NCBI GenBank assembly: GCA_024138015.1
Contig: JAMXBB010000004.1
Span: forward strand, 78,191,962 to 78,255,961
Reading direction: 5' to 3'
From: Lumnitzera littorea
Lineage: Eukaryota; Streptophyta; Magnoliopsida; Myrtales; Combretaceae
DNA: 64,000 nt
In this document: one piece after another, positions 12,001-23,928 of the stretch
How positions within the stretch are numbered: the stretch's first letter is position 1
How the letters are laid out: each line of letters begins with the position of its first letter
The notes under the pieces: model-generated
What the model was told of the DNA's origin: nothing
Databases searched by the model: none
What the model saw: the letters and a program-made list of their open reading frames with translations, nothing else
Made by a program: the position numbers and the translations under genes

Positions 12001-12360
12001 AAATATAGTCATGGCTAATGGATAGTGTACTACTATAATAATATATTTGATGTGATGATTGGTTAGTTGAAGATAACGAATTATACTTCATGCCTTGATG
12101 TATGTGCTCGATTTGAATAATCACTTGGTTCGTGCTTGATATATAATGCTCACTTATTTATTAAATGTACCCTATTGCATCATGTGCATTTCATGGAATG
12201 GCACAAAAACAATATAAGAATGATGCTTAAAGCTCGGTTTAAGAAAAATGACCAAAGAGTCAATTTAAAGCTCGGTTTGCATAAAAGGACCCATAAGTCA
12301 TAGTTTTGAAAAGCTTAATTCAGCATATAGAATTGCATACTCGGTTTTAAGTTGTCACAT
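9001..12360. other. Old repeat-like AT-rich DNA, no gene seen
   Basis: No coding region is supported. A tgtaatacccta motif at about 9509 looks like the start of another gypsy-type LTR, but I cannot find its partner. The minus-strand open stretches at 10970-11293 and 11921-12124 have no family signature and lie in LTR-like sequence. The repeated phrase aagctcggttt occurs at about 12230 and 12270. Confidence 0.4.
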
Positions 12361-12361
12361 G

Positions 12362-12705
12362 TCACTCATGTTATTACTCGAGAGTCACCATGTGTTGCTT
12401 ATGTTATTGGTTGAGAGTCGCTAAGTCCCGCTCATGTTATTGCTCAGGAGCCACTTAAGACATGTTCATCATTTGTACGGTTAGGATACTGATCAGTGTA
12501 TGTTATGTGTATTAGCATAGCATATCATTAAATGTATAAGCATTTATTAATTGTTAAATTACATGGAGCTTTGTCATACTTAATACAGCTAGTTGATACT
12601 ATTGTTCCACCAAGTTTCACTCATGTTATTGCTTGGGAGCCGCTAAGGTTGCTCATAACATTGCTTGAGAACTGTCTTAGGGCTGCTCATTATTTGCTCG
12701 GTTCA
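12362..12705 (+). repeat. Degenerate tandem repeat, core ctcatgttattgctcgggag
   Basis: A unit of about 35-45 bp recurs at least five times: cactcatgttattactcgagag, gcttatgttattggttgagag, gctcatgttattgctcaggag, cactcatgttattgcttgggag and gctcataacattgcttgagaa, each followed by a (c/t)cgctaag-like tail. The array is split by the 90-bp dispersed repeat at 12505-12594. It is probably part of an LTR. No protein is encoded. Confidence 0.6.
12505..12594 (+). repeat. 90-bp dispersed repeat, copy A
   Basis: This runs from atgtgtattagcatagcata to taatacagctagtt and matches copy B at 16595-16684 over its whole length with a modest number of differences. The copies are direct repeats about 4.1 kb apart. 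They may be parts of two LTRs of one decayed element or two insertions of one family. Sequence outside the 90 bp does not match by eye. Confidence 0.65.
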
Positions 12706-15700
12706 GATATTGGCTGACATATGTCACTTATATCACGACTCGAACAGTATTTACATCGTGGTAAATCATCATACATTATACAAAGATCAATGATTGACCC
12801 TTTTGTCATTTATCGCCCTTTCATATAATGTACTAGGCTACTTCTACTCCTAACTACCATCGGTCATATAAACAAATAGTATCATAGGAAACAATTATCT
12901 TAACTAAATATTAGATGAATTACCACATAATAATAATGAAACATTTCATTCCTAAAAGAATAGTGGTAACAGTAGTCCAAGTAACTACCGAAGGTTTAAC
13001 AACACTACAAAAAGAAATTCACAAAACCTAATAAAAAACTAAGTAGTTCCCTCTTTCGCTCCAATGACTCATAGCCTTATCCCAAGTCGAGACAAACCTA
13101 AGGTATCCTGCGGCCTATCTCGGTGAATAAGTGGCCCTATAATAAAAAGGAATTTAAGGGGGTATAAGTTTACTCTTAGTGAATTAATCCATCCAACATA
13201 CCTTACAAACAATGTATATATTAATAACCATATGAATGCGTGTAACAAATAGTATGCCAAATAATACATGTAGTAGCTTATGAACTACTTGCAACTCAGA
13301 AGTTTCGCCTCCTACGGTCGAGGTTGGAGATTATTGATCGACATAAACCAACAACTGGGTTTTAGCACTTAGGTTTTTAAATGAATTTGCACCTATGTAA
13401 TCAACTTATTTACATATATTATACGTATATAAATATACTTTACTTTAATGGGAAATATGATCTTTTCATGAAACAAAATTCCAATTCTAACAATATGGTG
13501 GCCTTCGCAGTTTATATTACACAACCTAAGCGAAAGTCACAAAACACAAGCCTTAACCAAGTGGTTAGTGTCCCTTAGCACTTAATAAGCTCGTAGGCTA
13601 GGATAAAAACTCAATAGCACTGCATATCGGTGTCTAAACTAATCTCTTTAGGAGCCCTTGCTCTTATGAGTTTCTTCCCACTTTTTGTGTAAGGTAGCAG
13701 TCGGTGTAATTATAATGCAATATTGTACCATGCATGACTTATTTTAAACTTATAGTCAAATAAGTACTTATGTCTAATTATTTGGTAATCAAGCATTTTC
13801 ATACCATAACAATAATATATAATTCAATCACATAAGCGGTTCCGGTCGATATTTTATCACTATGTCATGAAATCAATCATGAAACCATACACATGCAGTT
13901 CCCCATATCCCTCATATAACCAAATTAATCATAATAATATTTTAGTGCAACTATCTTTCAAACAAAAGTAAGTATAAAGTCATTAGGAGTCCCTCACTCT
14001 GCCATAGCTACTAGTCGTAATAATTTGAAGGTAGATCGTCTTTAAGAATAAAGTCCCTTGAGCAACGTAAATATGGTAACATAAGAATTTGATATATTAT
14101 AATGTCAACCTAATGTTTTATCAGAGTTATATTCTTAATTTGGACTTAAATCTTTCTCGATTATGCTAAATCTTAAATTACGTGTAACTTTCTCGTTTTA
14201 AGTTCAATTTTTACTATCTTATCGTTGATTTCCATTATTTTTTAGTGTAATTTCACGTGGTATGGTTGGTTTTGAGAGATGGGGCCCATAATTCTGGTTA
14301 TAGGGTAGAACAATAGTGTCCCTAAAGATTGGGTTTCCTTTTAGGCTTGAATTTGTTATTGGGCCTTTTATTACTTGGTGATATTATTAAGGCTTAGGCT
14401 TAGGACTGGGACTTCTATTTAGGCTCTTGTGCTTCCTTAAGATCAGTTTTTCATTTATTATTTTTGGTTTTAATACTATCTTGCACTTCTTTGATCTTTG
14501 AGTGGCTTTTAGGACCAAAGATGGGTCTAATTCTTACTTTAGGATTAATCATTGCTTTGGTGGACGTAGGAAATTACTTGTGGGCTTTCTATGAACTTTA
14601 TAATATCTTTTTCCTAAGCTTAGTTTGCTGGTCAGAAATTACTTAAAAGTTTTGGGCTTGGTTTTGAGTTTTAGGCCTCTAACCCTTACCCTATTAATTT
14701 TTGTTAGTTTTTTTACTTTGTTTACTTCATTTTCTAATATTTTTAAGTCGCTTAATTACATGTTAGAGATCTGGTTAGATTGGATTAATTGCTCCTAGCT
14801 TTATTTTTCAACTCAACTCTTTATTTTCTTAAACTTAAGTACTAAACCAAGGCTTTACACTACTTGTACTTTGACCTTTGCTCGTTTTATTCTTTGTAAG
14901 TAGATTATTTTGGCATAACATCAAGTGGAAATCACATAACATATACATCTCTTAAGTGCTATGCTTTGGGTTAAGTCCTTAGGTGATGATTTCTTCATTA
15001 TAACATCATAAGATGGTTTTTCTATCAACTTAAGTTAATTCGATGCATGACAAACTTAATATGAGTGAAGATAACACCTAGTTATGCCTCTTAAAACACA
15101 TGTCCAACACCTTAAAGGAATGTGTACAAGCCTATATTTTGGGGTTTCTCTAAGTTATAAGACTAAACTACAAGTATATTAAAAGGAAAATAAGCCTATG
15201 TTACTCATGTCCTACTACTTATGAAGAAACTTCATGAAGCTATCACTAATCCTAGGTAAAAGAACTTCCAAAGTACATGACATATATATATATATATATA
15301 TATAAACATGAAATGAAACTTTACACATGGTGTTCTAAAGACATGTAAAAGCAAGATACACATTATTAGATGGTTGGGTGGTGGTTTGAGACTCCTTAAG
15401 CTTCCTTTAGTTCCTTGCTTTTCGCCCTCTTCCTTCCTTTAGAGATCCTTAGCCGCTTGAATCCTATGATGGTGGTTGCTTATTAGAGTTGAAGTGTTTC
15501 CTCAACTAATGAAGTGTAAATTGAATTTGTGGTGTTTCCTTTGAAGACTGAATTGGGTTGCAAAAAGGTAGTGAGTGGTGTGTGGTTCGTATATGTGTTG
15601 GGGGGGTTAGAATGAAGTGTTTGGAGAGCTCTTTCTTCTTGTTTTTAAGAGTTAATTGTCTTAAGAAAAGTGAGGAACAAATGAGGGTGTGAGGAGACTT

Positions 15701-16594
15701 TAATGGCCATTTTGCTTTAGGGTTTTCTTGCTCACATTTAAGTGCTTAAATCAAGGGATGTGATAATTGCACATGCCTTTTTAAGTTACCACTAAATGTG
15801 ACATATTAAGTATGAAAAAGGATTGAAAAGATGGAAGAATGGCAAGCTATACCCCCTTTCTCTTCCAACTAGCATGAGGATTATCCTCGAGGCATGGTAA
15901 CTTGTCCCATCAATCTTGATTTTTGAATTAACAAAATATATTGGTTAAATCACCTATCTATAAATAGTACAACTTATATAGAGAAATGGAGATTATCTTA
16001 TCTAAACTTATGAAAGTCACTAAGTTTAAAAGTCAACTAAGTCTACACTATTGACTTTGGTTTAATTAAATTCAAATTAAGAGGGAAAATTGGATAGGAG
16101 TGGCCTACCCTAACCCTTACACGTGTAGTTCTTAAATTCTACTCTTGCGTGTATTACTTGATTATCTTATTCAAGTGGTTTAATTCTTTAAATATTTCCT
16201 CTCTTTAAAAAAATGCTTCTCATAATAGGTTATAGTAATTTAGGGTTGGATCAAACTTGGTTAGGTTTGTGTTTTCGATTGTTTGTTTAGGATTTCAATA
16301 AACTTGAATGTTCCCAACTTGTCCTAGGGTTTAGGGTTTTAATAAGTTAGGGCTCGTTATTACACCTTAAAGTTTTCAACTATTTGAGTTAGGACTCTAC
16401 TTTACTTAAGGCTTATGGTGATTTCTAAGATTAATATTAACCTTAAAATTCTCAAGTTGAATTATAATTATGAAGTCAATTGTTATGGATACAACTTTTA
16501 TATTACAATTGATTCTTAGTTTGGTTGATTCTTTGGAATAATCGGAGAGTATTCCTAACTACTTCGAATGTCACCCAAAATTGCAGGATTTACA
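12706..16594. other. Old repeat-like DNA, no gene seen
   Basis: No coding region is supported. The segment 12790-14100 reads on the minus strand like decayed gypsy LTR sequence, but I could not define its edges. There is an (AT)n tract at 15282-15304. Open stretches at 13069-13269 (minus), 13381-13578 and 14464-14646 (plus) lack any recognisable domain. A gene-like CT-rich segment at 15390-15480 gives no open frame. Confidence 0.4.
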
Positions 16595-16684
16595 ATGTAT
16601 ATTAGCATAGCATATCATTACATATATTAACATCTATTGGTTGTTAAATTACATTAAGCTTAGTTATGCTTAATACAGCTAGTT
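16595..16684 (+). repeat. 90-bp dispersed repeat, copy B
   Basis: This is the direct copy of 12505-12594: attagcatagcatatcatta and gcttaatacagctagtt are shared. Sequence downstream differs: copy A is followed by the tandem repeat, while copy B runs into a (tta)n stretch and then a possible MITE. Confidence 0.65.
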
Positions 16685-16732
16685 ATTATTATTATTGTGT
16701 GGTGGATGTAAATTGTATTAAGATATACTCTT

Positions 16733-17075
16733 AGGTAGTGTTTGGTTACATAATTTTCGTGGTACTGGATAAAAAGTTTTGTCCTTTGTTTAGTTTGTAA
16801 ATTTGCTTAGTAACTTGACAAAAATTAAATTAATAGACTTGATAAAATATTTAAATTTTGTTTTATCTGTACTATGGTATAAAAATGAAATTCATTGGAC
16901 AAAAACAAAAAATATTTTACATTTCCAAAAATATCCCTTTATATTATAATATTAAGTTAATAAATATTATTTTTATTAAATATTATAAAAAATTATTTAT
17001 TTTATAATATAAATAATTAATTTTTTAATATAAATTTTATGTTCAGTATTATACAAACCAAATATAGTATAATAA
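16733..17075. mobile_element. Possible MITE with imperfect terminal inverted repeats
   Basis: A left end tagtgtttggttacataat (about 16736) and a right end attatacaaaccaaatatag (about 17048) form an imperfect inverted pair around a very AT-rich centre. Many plant MITEs have a TGTTTGGTT-type end. No clear target-site duplication is visible and no transposase is present. Confidence 0.3.
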
Positions 17076-17970
17076 ACTTGTACTATTCAGTCCTTCTTAT
17101 ATTTGTTATGTTTAGTTTTATTCAGTTCTCTTTATTCAGTCTAATCCTTATAACAAAATATTATCTTATCATTATTTATTGTTTTCTTTTGCTTGTTTGA
17201 CTTTACATTGAGTAGTTAGCTTTATTCTAACCTTAAATTATAGATATAGATATAATACTAGGGCCTAGGCTCGAGATATGGATAACTTGAGGGCGAAGAG
17301 AAATTATGTTTAATTATGTTACACTAATGGACTCAAGTAATAAGAGACCCTTATGTTAGGTATTCTAAAAGACACTTCTATACTTTTATATAATTATATG
17401 ATATTTGTAAGTTTCAAACTGTGTTTTGTTTTCAATTATCCTTATCCTTAACTCAAAGGCAACATAATACTTCGTTTCCAAGCATGAGCGTCTTGAGGGA
17501 AGAGGCCTTGGGAGGTGAGGTTGCATGATATTTCTATTGTGTTAAATGTATACGATTTATTGATGCATCATATATGTGTTTTCATTATTGAATCGCACTT
17601 GCATGTGTTTACGATACTACGTATTAGGCTTCAACTTATTCTTTTATTTTTATAACTGCAGGTAGTTTTAGTGAGGTTATCTGCTTATGTTGAGATTTGG
17701 ACCTATTACTATCAGGTTAGAAAGAAAGGTGTTTAGAGACTTATTAAGGGATCTTAGTTTTGATTTGTAAAAATTAGATATCTAGCTATTGATTATATTT
17801 GTAGTTGGAATGACTTGCTTATGAGTCATTTAGGTTGTTAGAATTAAGGAAAGTTGTTGTTGTTATTACTGTTGATAGGTTTTACAAGTGATCTTGGAGA
17901 TTGCATTAGAGTATTTAGAGCCTTAATGTGTCATAAGACATGTTGCAAGATGTGGCACCTTAGCTTTTAG
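17076..17970. other. LTR-like sequence ending in gacattaca
   Basis: There is no gene. The stretch from about 17640 to 17977 has the feel of a plus-strand gypsy LTR 3' part, ending ttttaggacattaca. It abuts the minus-strand fragment that follows. I could not match a partner LTR. Confidence 0.3.
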
Positions 17971-17984
17971 GACATTACAAATAT

Positions 17985-18760
17985 TCTCCATTCCCAATAT
18001 CTATCAATTGCTTCTACCATTTCTCTTGAAGTTAAAATTGTCTCCATCATTTTCATTAGATTTGTCCACTATCCTCTGGCTATAAACACATACTCTTCCT
18101 TTTGTGTCTTTAGACGGTTGGATCGCACATCTATAGTCTTCATGGAATCTGTTAAATCTCATAAAATATTCTCAATCGTAACTTTCAGCACATGATGACC
18201 TTCTTATGACCATTGTCTTCACCAATTATCCAGCAACATCACGTATATCTCTCAAAACACATTCATAATTACAAATCAATGTAATACTCTTCAACAGATC
18301 TTGCAATTATACTATACACCAACCACTTTACCCTTTGTCAAACCTTCACTTTGATATTGGATATGATATGCCTAGATTTGCAGTTTAGATCTAAACATGA
18401 CCTAGATCTCTCTAAAGATGCATTTATGACCAACAATCACTATGCCAAAAGTATGAATAAGAGATTAGAATATGGATAGTAAGAGAATACAGCTACAAAA
18501 TCAAACGAACAAGGACTATTTAGGACTTTTTAGAATAAAGATACAACAGAAAGTAAAAAAGATATGAATGACTCTTCTAATGGATATGATACACTAAGGA
18601 AAAATCAAACTACATACAAACCACTTGATATGATGCATAAGTGGGCCATATGATTTGCTCATCACAATCTCAAGAAGATTGATAAGATTAAACTTCTGCC
18701 CGAGTTAATATTATGCCTTGTAGGTTGGCCTTAGGTTTAGAGGCCTATGGAGGAAATATA
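17985..18760 (-). mobile_element. Minus-strand gypsy fragment: gag start, PBS and 5' LTR
   Basis: At 18349-18360 ctttgatattgg resembles a degenerate reverse-complemented tRNA-Met PBS. It is followed by an LTR edge tgatatgcctag (18364), almost the same as the edge of the element at 6151. Both LTRs share cacttgatatgatgcataag (18623; one difference at 6322). On the minus strand just below the PBS, weak gag-like coding (MKMMETILTSREMVEAID) can be read near 18040-17985. The rest of this element is missing. Confidence 0.45.
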
Positions 18761-20234
18761 CCATCAACAATGGGAGTATTATTTAACTATGTTTCTTGAT
18801 ATATTAACTTAATGTTATTTGCAACTTTATAATTGTTGTACTAAGTTTTACTGGACAATAAATAAATTTTGAGACACTTTTATGTACATGCTTGTATTTT
18901 TGTCAAATTATGTATTGTTGATGCTTCGAGAATTTGTGATTTTCTTAAAGTTGAGTATACATGATAGTGATATATCTTATTTTTGATAGAGATACATGTT
19001 TATGATGCATGTCTTGTATGTTAATTTGAAGACATGAATAATGTGCTTTTAAGCATATATAGATTTTTCATCGTTACTTGTTGTTGAAGTATGTGTACTA
19101 CTAAGAAATCATATATGGAGGATTAATGAGTAATAACATAAATTTAGACCATTTGTGTATTATTGAGAAATCATTTGTGTCGACTTTTATCCTAATATTC
19201 ATAATCATGAAAGGTCTTGGTCTAGTATTTATGTTAATTGAACTGTGTTTAAAGTGTATTTGTAAATTATACTATAGTTAATTGTGACCATATTTAAGTT
19301 ATTATAATTAATGTTACATAAGTGGGATAGCGTTGGAAAAGTTTTCAATTTATTAGATTTTGATTAATTGTTTAAAGTTGAGGTTGAATAATTATGATAT
19401 ATTTGTTGGGCTTAATTATTTATTTGATCCATTTGTGTGGTAAAACCTTATTTAAAAAGCAAAAAAATAGTTAGACCACATAACGGAACCGTAATCCTTA
19501 AACCTAATAATTAGCTCATTATGGGAAGATTATAGTGGATTACTATAAATAGTTTAGTTCCTTTCTATACTCTTTATCTTTTGATAAAATCTTAATGACT
19601 AATTTTATTAAAATCATTAATTGAGAAGAGGAAGGGGTGGAAGAATTGATCTCACACATCTAACACCACACTAAAAGTTAATCCTTGCTACAGTCAATAC
19701 ATTTATGCATAACATAATTATCTGAATGTGTTAATGTAAGTTGATATATATCATGTAGACAAATTCTGCTCACACTTGTTTAGTAGATGCTATGTGTGTA
19801 TATATGTATATTCAAATGTCCTGTCAAAGTACAAACATCCAAACTTTATAAGTATTTTAGACCATTTTTAATGTAGGTAGCTTGGCTCATTTTCCGAAAT
19901 TCAAACAACCTAAATGCCCTTATTTGACCATTATTGGGAGTTGCTTAGCCAAAGAAACTTGCTTTGGCGAACGACTTTAAAAGCTAGTTTAAGCAACTTT
20001 TGTGTTTAGTGAATAATTTTTCACTTTGATATAAGTAATGCATAGTTAAATTGTTGTAATTGTTTAATTACATAGAATAATATTTATAGACATTATGAAA
20101 TTATTTTGGCCACCTTTGGTCAATTGATAAGTAATAGAATACTCATTGCTAAATAAATATGCTGCGAGAGAGCGGGAATCAAGGTCACCACAAGAGCAAA
20201 TCGTCAGCGGACTCCTGGTCAAATTGACTCGTGC
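18761..20234. other. Spacer upstream of MED19; no gene seen
   Basis: AT-rich sequence without a supported gene. The last few hundred bases lie directly upstream of the proposed MED19 promoter and may hold its control sites, but I recognise none besides those listed. The minus-strand open stretch at 20064-20282 overlaps the promoter and is taken as chance. Confidence 0.45.
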
Positions 20235-20241
20235 TTTATAA
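20235..20241 (+). promoter_or_regulatory. Proposed TATA box of MED19
   Basis: The heptamer tttataa lies about 30 bp upstream of a telo-box and of a pyrimidine-rich leader with no ATG. This is the spacing expected between a plant TATA box and its start site. No transcript was available to confirm it. Confidence 0.5.
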
Positions 20242-20265
20242 GCCAACCATTTACTGCTACAAGAA

Positions 20266-20422
20266 GCCCTAACCCTAATCAAGCTTGTAAATACCTAATT
20301 CTTAATTTTCATCCCGTATCTCCTCAAACTTCCCTCCTGTTTCCTCTTCAAATTCTCCTGAATCCACTCCAACTCCACGTTCTGGGTACCAAATTCCCAG
20401 CGGTGAAATCGGGCATTATTAG
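20266..20422 (+). other. MED19: Proposed non-coding first exon of MED19
   Basis: From the expected start site to the donor ag|gtcagt at 20422/20423 the sequence is a pyrimidine-rich leader (cttccctcctgtttcctctt) that contains no ATG. The matching acceptor is proposed at 26566/26567 (tttcag|ggataag), after which the leader runs 46 bases to the MED19 start codon, again with no ATG. This link is inferred; the donor and the absence of upstream ATGs are seen. Confidence 0.45.
20267..20278 (+). promoter_or_regulatory. Telo-box-like element at the proposed start site
   Basis: The sequence ccctaaccctaa is close to the plant telo-box (AAACCCTAA), which is frequent near the start sites of plant genes for basic cell functions, bound by telobox-binding factors and linked to expression in dividing cells. 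That role is known from other genes; here only the sequence and its position are seen. Confidence 0.5.
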
Positions 20423-22332
20423 GTCAGTTTGCTGCTGCTCTGCTGATGAATCCGACTCGATTTCAAATTCTAATTAGCGATTATTTTGCATTTGGATGTA
20501 GCGAATCCATTTCTAGATTTCCTTATCGAAATGCAATGTCTAATGGATGTGCTTATATTAAATACAAGATAATGGATCAATCCTAGGGCACGGTTCTTGA
20601 TGCACGTGACTACATTCATTATGTCAACTTGATTTTGGTGTTGCATACTTAGTGATAGTATTGCGGCTCGGTATACATGATCATTCCTCCACAGGCATTA
20701 AACATATAATCCTTTTAGTTCTTATCTTACTCCACCAAAGATCGCAGTTTGAGGTCATGTTTTGGATTTTATGGAATATGTTTTCACTGAATCCAATTTA
20801 TACCGCTGGGTAATTTTCAATTCCATGCACTCGCAATAACTAGTGAAAGAGAGAATTAAATTTCATCTACTTCCTGTATCAATATTAACTTAAACTTATT
20901 GTTCAATTGGCAATGACAGCAAAGTGCTAATTCAGCATTTGTGTGTATTAGTGGTTATTTTTCTTGAAATGTGTAGTGTTGGAAATTGTCTGGTACAAAA
21001 AAGTTTGAACGTCTCTGCTTTGCAATGAAAGGAACTGCTATATTAAAAGGACGGAGAGTTTCCCCCTAAATGATGTCATCCTGAGACCCGTGTGATTAAA
21101 CTTATTGCAAATTTTAAGTATTTGTTATTTTAAGATTTAAAATGTTAATAGTGAACATAATCCATGATCTAGTTTATAAATTCTAAGCTTCTGGATGTTT
21201 ATTATCTCTAAAACTATCAAAAGCTGATAATGTGGTGCTAATTTTGCCTGCTGATTGTCATCATTGTCTTTTGCTTTGGTGCTTTAAATTTGGGTCGAGG
21301 GTGCATTGTCAGATACGTCAATTAATAAAATCGAGGAATTAGGGATCATGTCTGAAAGGATTGAAATATTTAGTCTCAAGAGCAAAGATGTGGGTATGTT
21401 ATGTCATATAATTTGTCTTATTGTAGCAATCAATATATTGTATGTCTAGGAAAATTTAAAGAAAACTTAAGTATTTTGCTCTAATATGTTCTCTACATAC
21501 CTGACCAAAATGCTCAAATATAAAAGAAAAATGCTAAACAAACTCTACAGCTAATTCTTCCTCCTAGTCCTATTTCTAACAGTAAATCTAAACTAGCAAA
21601 AGAGGCACCATCTTGGTTGCCTATGCTTGTGATTACTAGGGTCATCTTGCAGTGTCTTTTGCTAGCAATCTTCTTCAAGTGATGACTTTTTTTGCTCCCC
21701 CCTTAACTGTAGTTTAACCCTATTTGTTGTTGCCAATTGTTGCTTCCATTAACTTCGCTGTTGATGTGTCCAATTCCCTTTGACGATTGAAGTGCCTCTC
21801 ACATGCCTTTACGCCCCCTACCATTATTGAGTTGCATCAACATGGGTATGGTAGGAATGGACTCTGTGTTTGATTAATGAACATTTTTATAAGACTAGGC
21901 ATTCAGTTGTTTAGTATATCTGATGGCTAGATATCATATAGTGAATATCAAGATATTTTGATAGACATGTGGGTTTGTTTAAAGCCAGTTTTCTGTCACT
22001 TTGTTACAAATTCTTTTTGGAGAGAAATCATATGAAAGCAATGGAATAGAATACAAGAATGGAGTTTTAGTGCTATTTCTTGCTACTTTGTAAAGTCTGG
22101 GCTCTATAGCAGTGTTATTACCAGCAATTGTAACCATTGCCTGTTCTCAGATTGGTATGTGAAATGGCAACTATGATTTGATTTTTGGTAAATTGATTTG
22201 TTGGAAGCATGTTCAAGGTGTTGTCTCTTTACTGTTTTAAAGACCACATTTTGAACTTGTTCTTATCAATGTGAGAGCCACTCTGTAAATATTTTTGAAA
22301 ACAAAACAAATGCGTGATGGTCCAATTTGGGG

Positions 22333-22334
<2 letters not shown>

Positions 22335-22366
<32 letters not shown>
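22335..22366. repeat. (AT)16 microsatellite
   Basis: A perfect AT dinucleotide run of 32 bp in the proposed 5' UTR intron, likely variable in length between individuals. Confidence 0.95.
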
Positions 22367-22369
<3 letters not shown>

Positions 22370-23494
22370 TCGTGGGATTGTGTTAATTGCTAGTGTATTT
22401 TTAATTTATGGAAAACTGGTTGGATGTGATAAGTTAGAGAGACATTAGTGAGAGAATTATTATTAATGTCCATTGTTATAAGTTTTTGTGCTTATGATAC
22501 CTTACTGGTGATGTATCAAACGATAACTGTAAGTGTAGCTTGTAGTTGATGTTTAAGGTGCGTAGTGTGAAGGTATAGCAAATGTTTATATATGATTAAT
22601 ATGTACTCTATTCACATTAAATAGTAGTCTTTTCACTCATAGAGAGTGGCCACTAGGAGAAGGAGAGGAAAAGCATTGCAAGCCTCTCGCTATTTGAGTA
22701 CTCAAGGGCTTTGGATCAATCAACTGGATTCATTTTATACAGATTTTTATAAATTATGAATTCTCATTTTAATTTCACAAATAAGATTGGTGCATATGGA
22801 TTTGAACAATGTATTAATAGATAGAGACAAATATTTGCTTGTGCAATCAATCGATTGATCTAGTACCCATGGAATCTTGTACTAACCAAACATCTGCAAT
22901 TTGCTGATTAGGATTTCCTCTCCTTTCCTAGTGTTGGCTCTTGATGGTAGAAATGCTAAACTAAAAATCCAAAGGCACTTATGTTACTTGAAGCATTTGC
23001 TGATGAGCTTACCTCTGGATTCAGAAAAGTAACAACAAGAATGCACTTATGGCACCATTTGGTGGGGTCGCAATTTTGAGATAAAAAACATGCTAAAAAC
23101 ATAATGCGAGAATTTTGTGATTGTGTAGGGTTCATGACTTCATGTTGAGTTCAAATTAACCTATATAATACAAATGTTATTTGTTTCTTGTTCATGTTGA
23201 GTTTGTGATACAACTAGGGTTTGGGACGAGTAAAGAAAATTGGTTGAGACTACTTACTTGAGTCATGGATTTAGACTTGTGTAGCCAAAACACTCTCTAG
23301 GGTTCTTCACAATAAGAATCAAAGAGAGAATTCCACTGGGAGCTTCTTCGCACTTCAATTCCAATTTTCCTGCCTGAAAACAACTTTCTTCTCTAACTAC
23401 CACTGCCAGTTGCCTTCTACTACTTATACTACTACATTATAACACCTTGCTATTGCATTTATAATTTTACCCCTCATTTACTACTTATTAGCAC

Positions 23495-23928
23495 ACATGC
23501 CGGAGTCTACTGACTCACCCTTACTCCTTACAACACAACACAGTACAACACTTCACACAACACACAGTACACATACAATATCTGACACCACACGGTACAC
23601 CTTCAATATCCAACACAACATACAAGCACATACAACACTGTATACACACAACATGAATACAACTACCACAACACACCCTAAGTATGAGACTCTTGTCTCT
23701 TATAAACTTGTAATAAATGTCGATGGACCCTTGGGGTTGTATTAGTTCATGAATTGGGTAACATGTGATTAGATGAATATTTTAATTTTTAAATAGCCTT
23801 ACTAGTCTTAGGTAATCAAATTAACATTTAACCCATCAAATATATGCGTTAAATGCAACACGTTGCATCTTGTCAACCTATAAACCAATATAATAATCGT
23901 GCCAATCGTCTTCTCATGGTATCGGAAT
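23495..23928 (+). repeat. Probable copia LTR end plus PBS inside the MED19 intron
   Basis: At 23911-23928 ttctca is followed directly by tggtatcggaat, which matches the tRNA-Met PBS of copia elements (TGGTATCAGAGC) at its first seven bases. The CA just before it would be the end of a plus-strand LTR. The LTR start is not defined; 23495 is only a guess. No gag or pol follows, so the element is truncated or mostly deleted. Confidence 0.35.

Noticed and set aside
20064..20282. 72-codon minus-strand open stretch
   Set aside because: It covers the MED19 promoter and start site and has no recognised domain.
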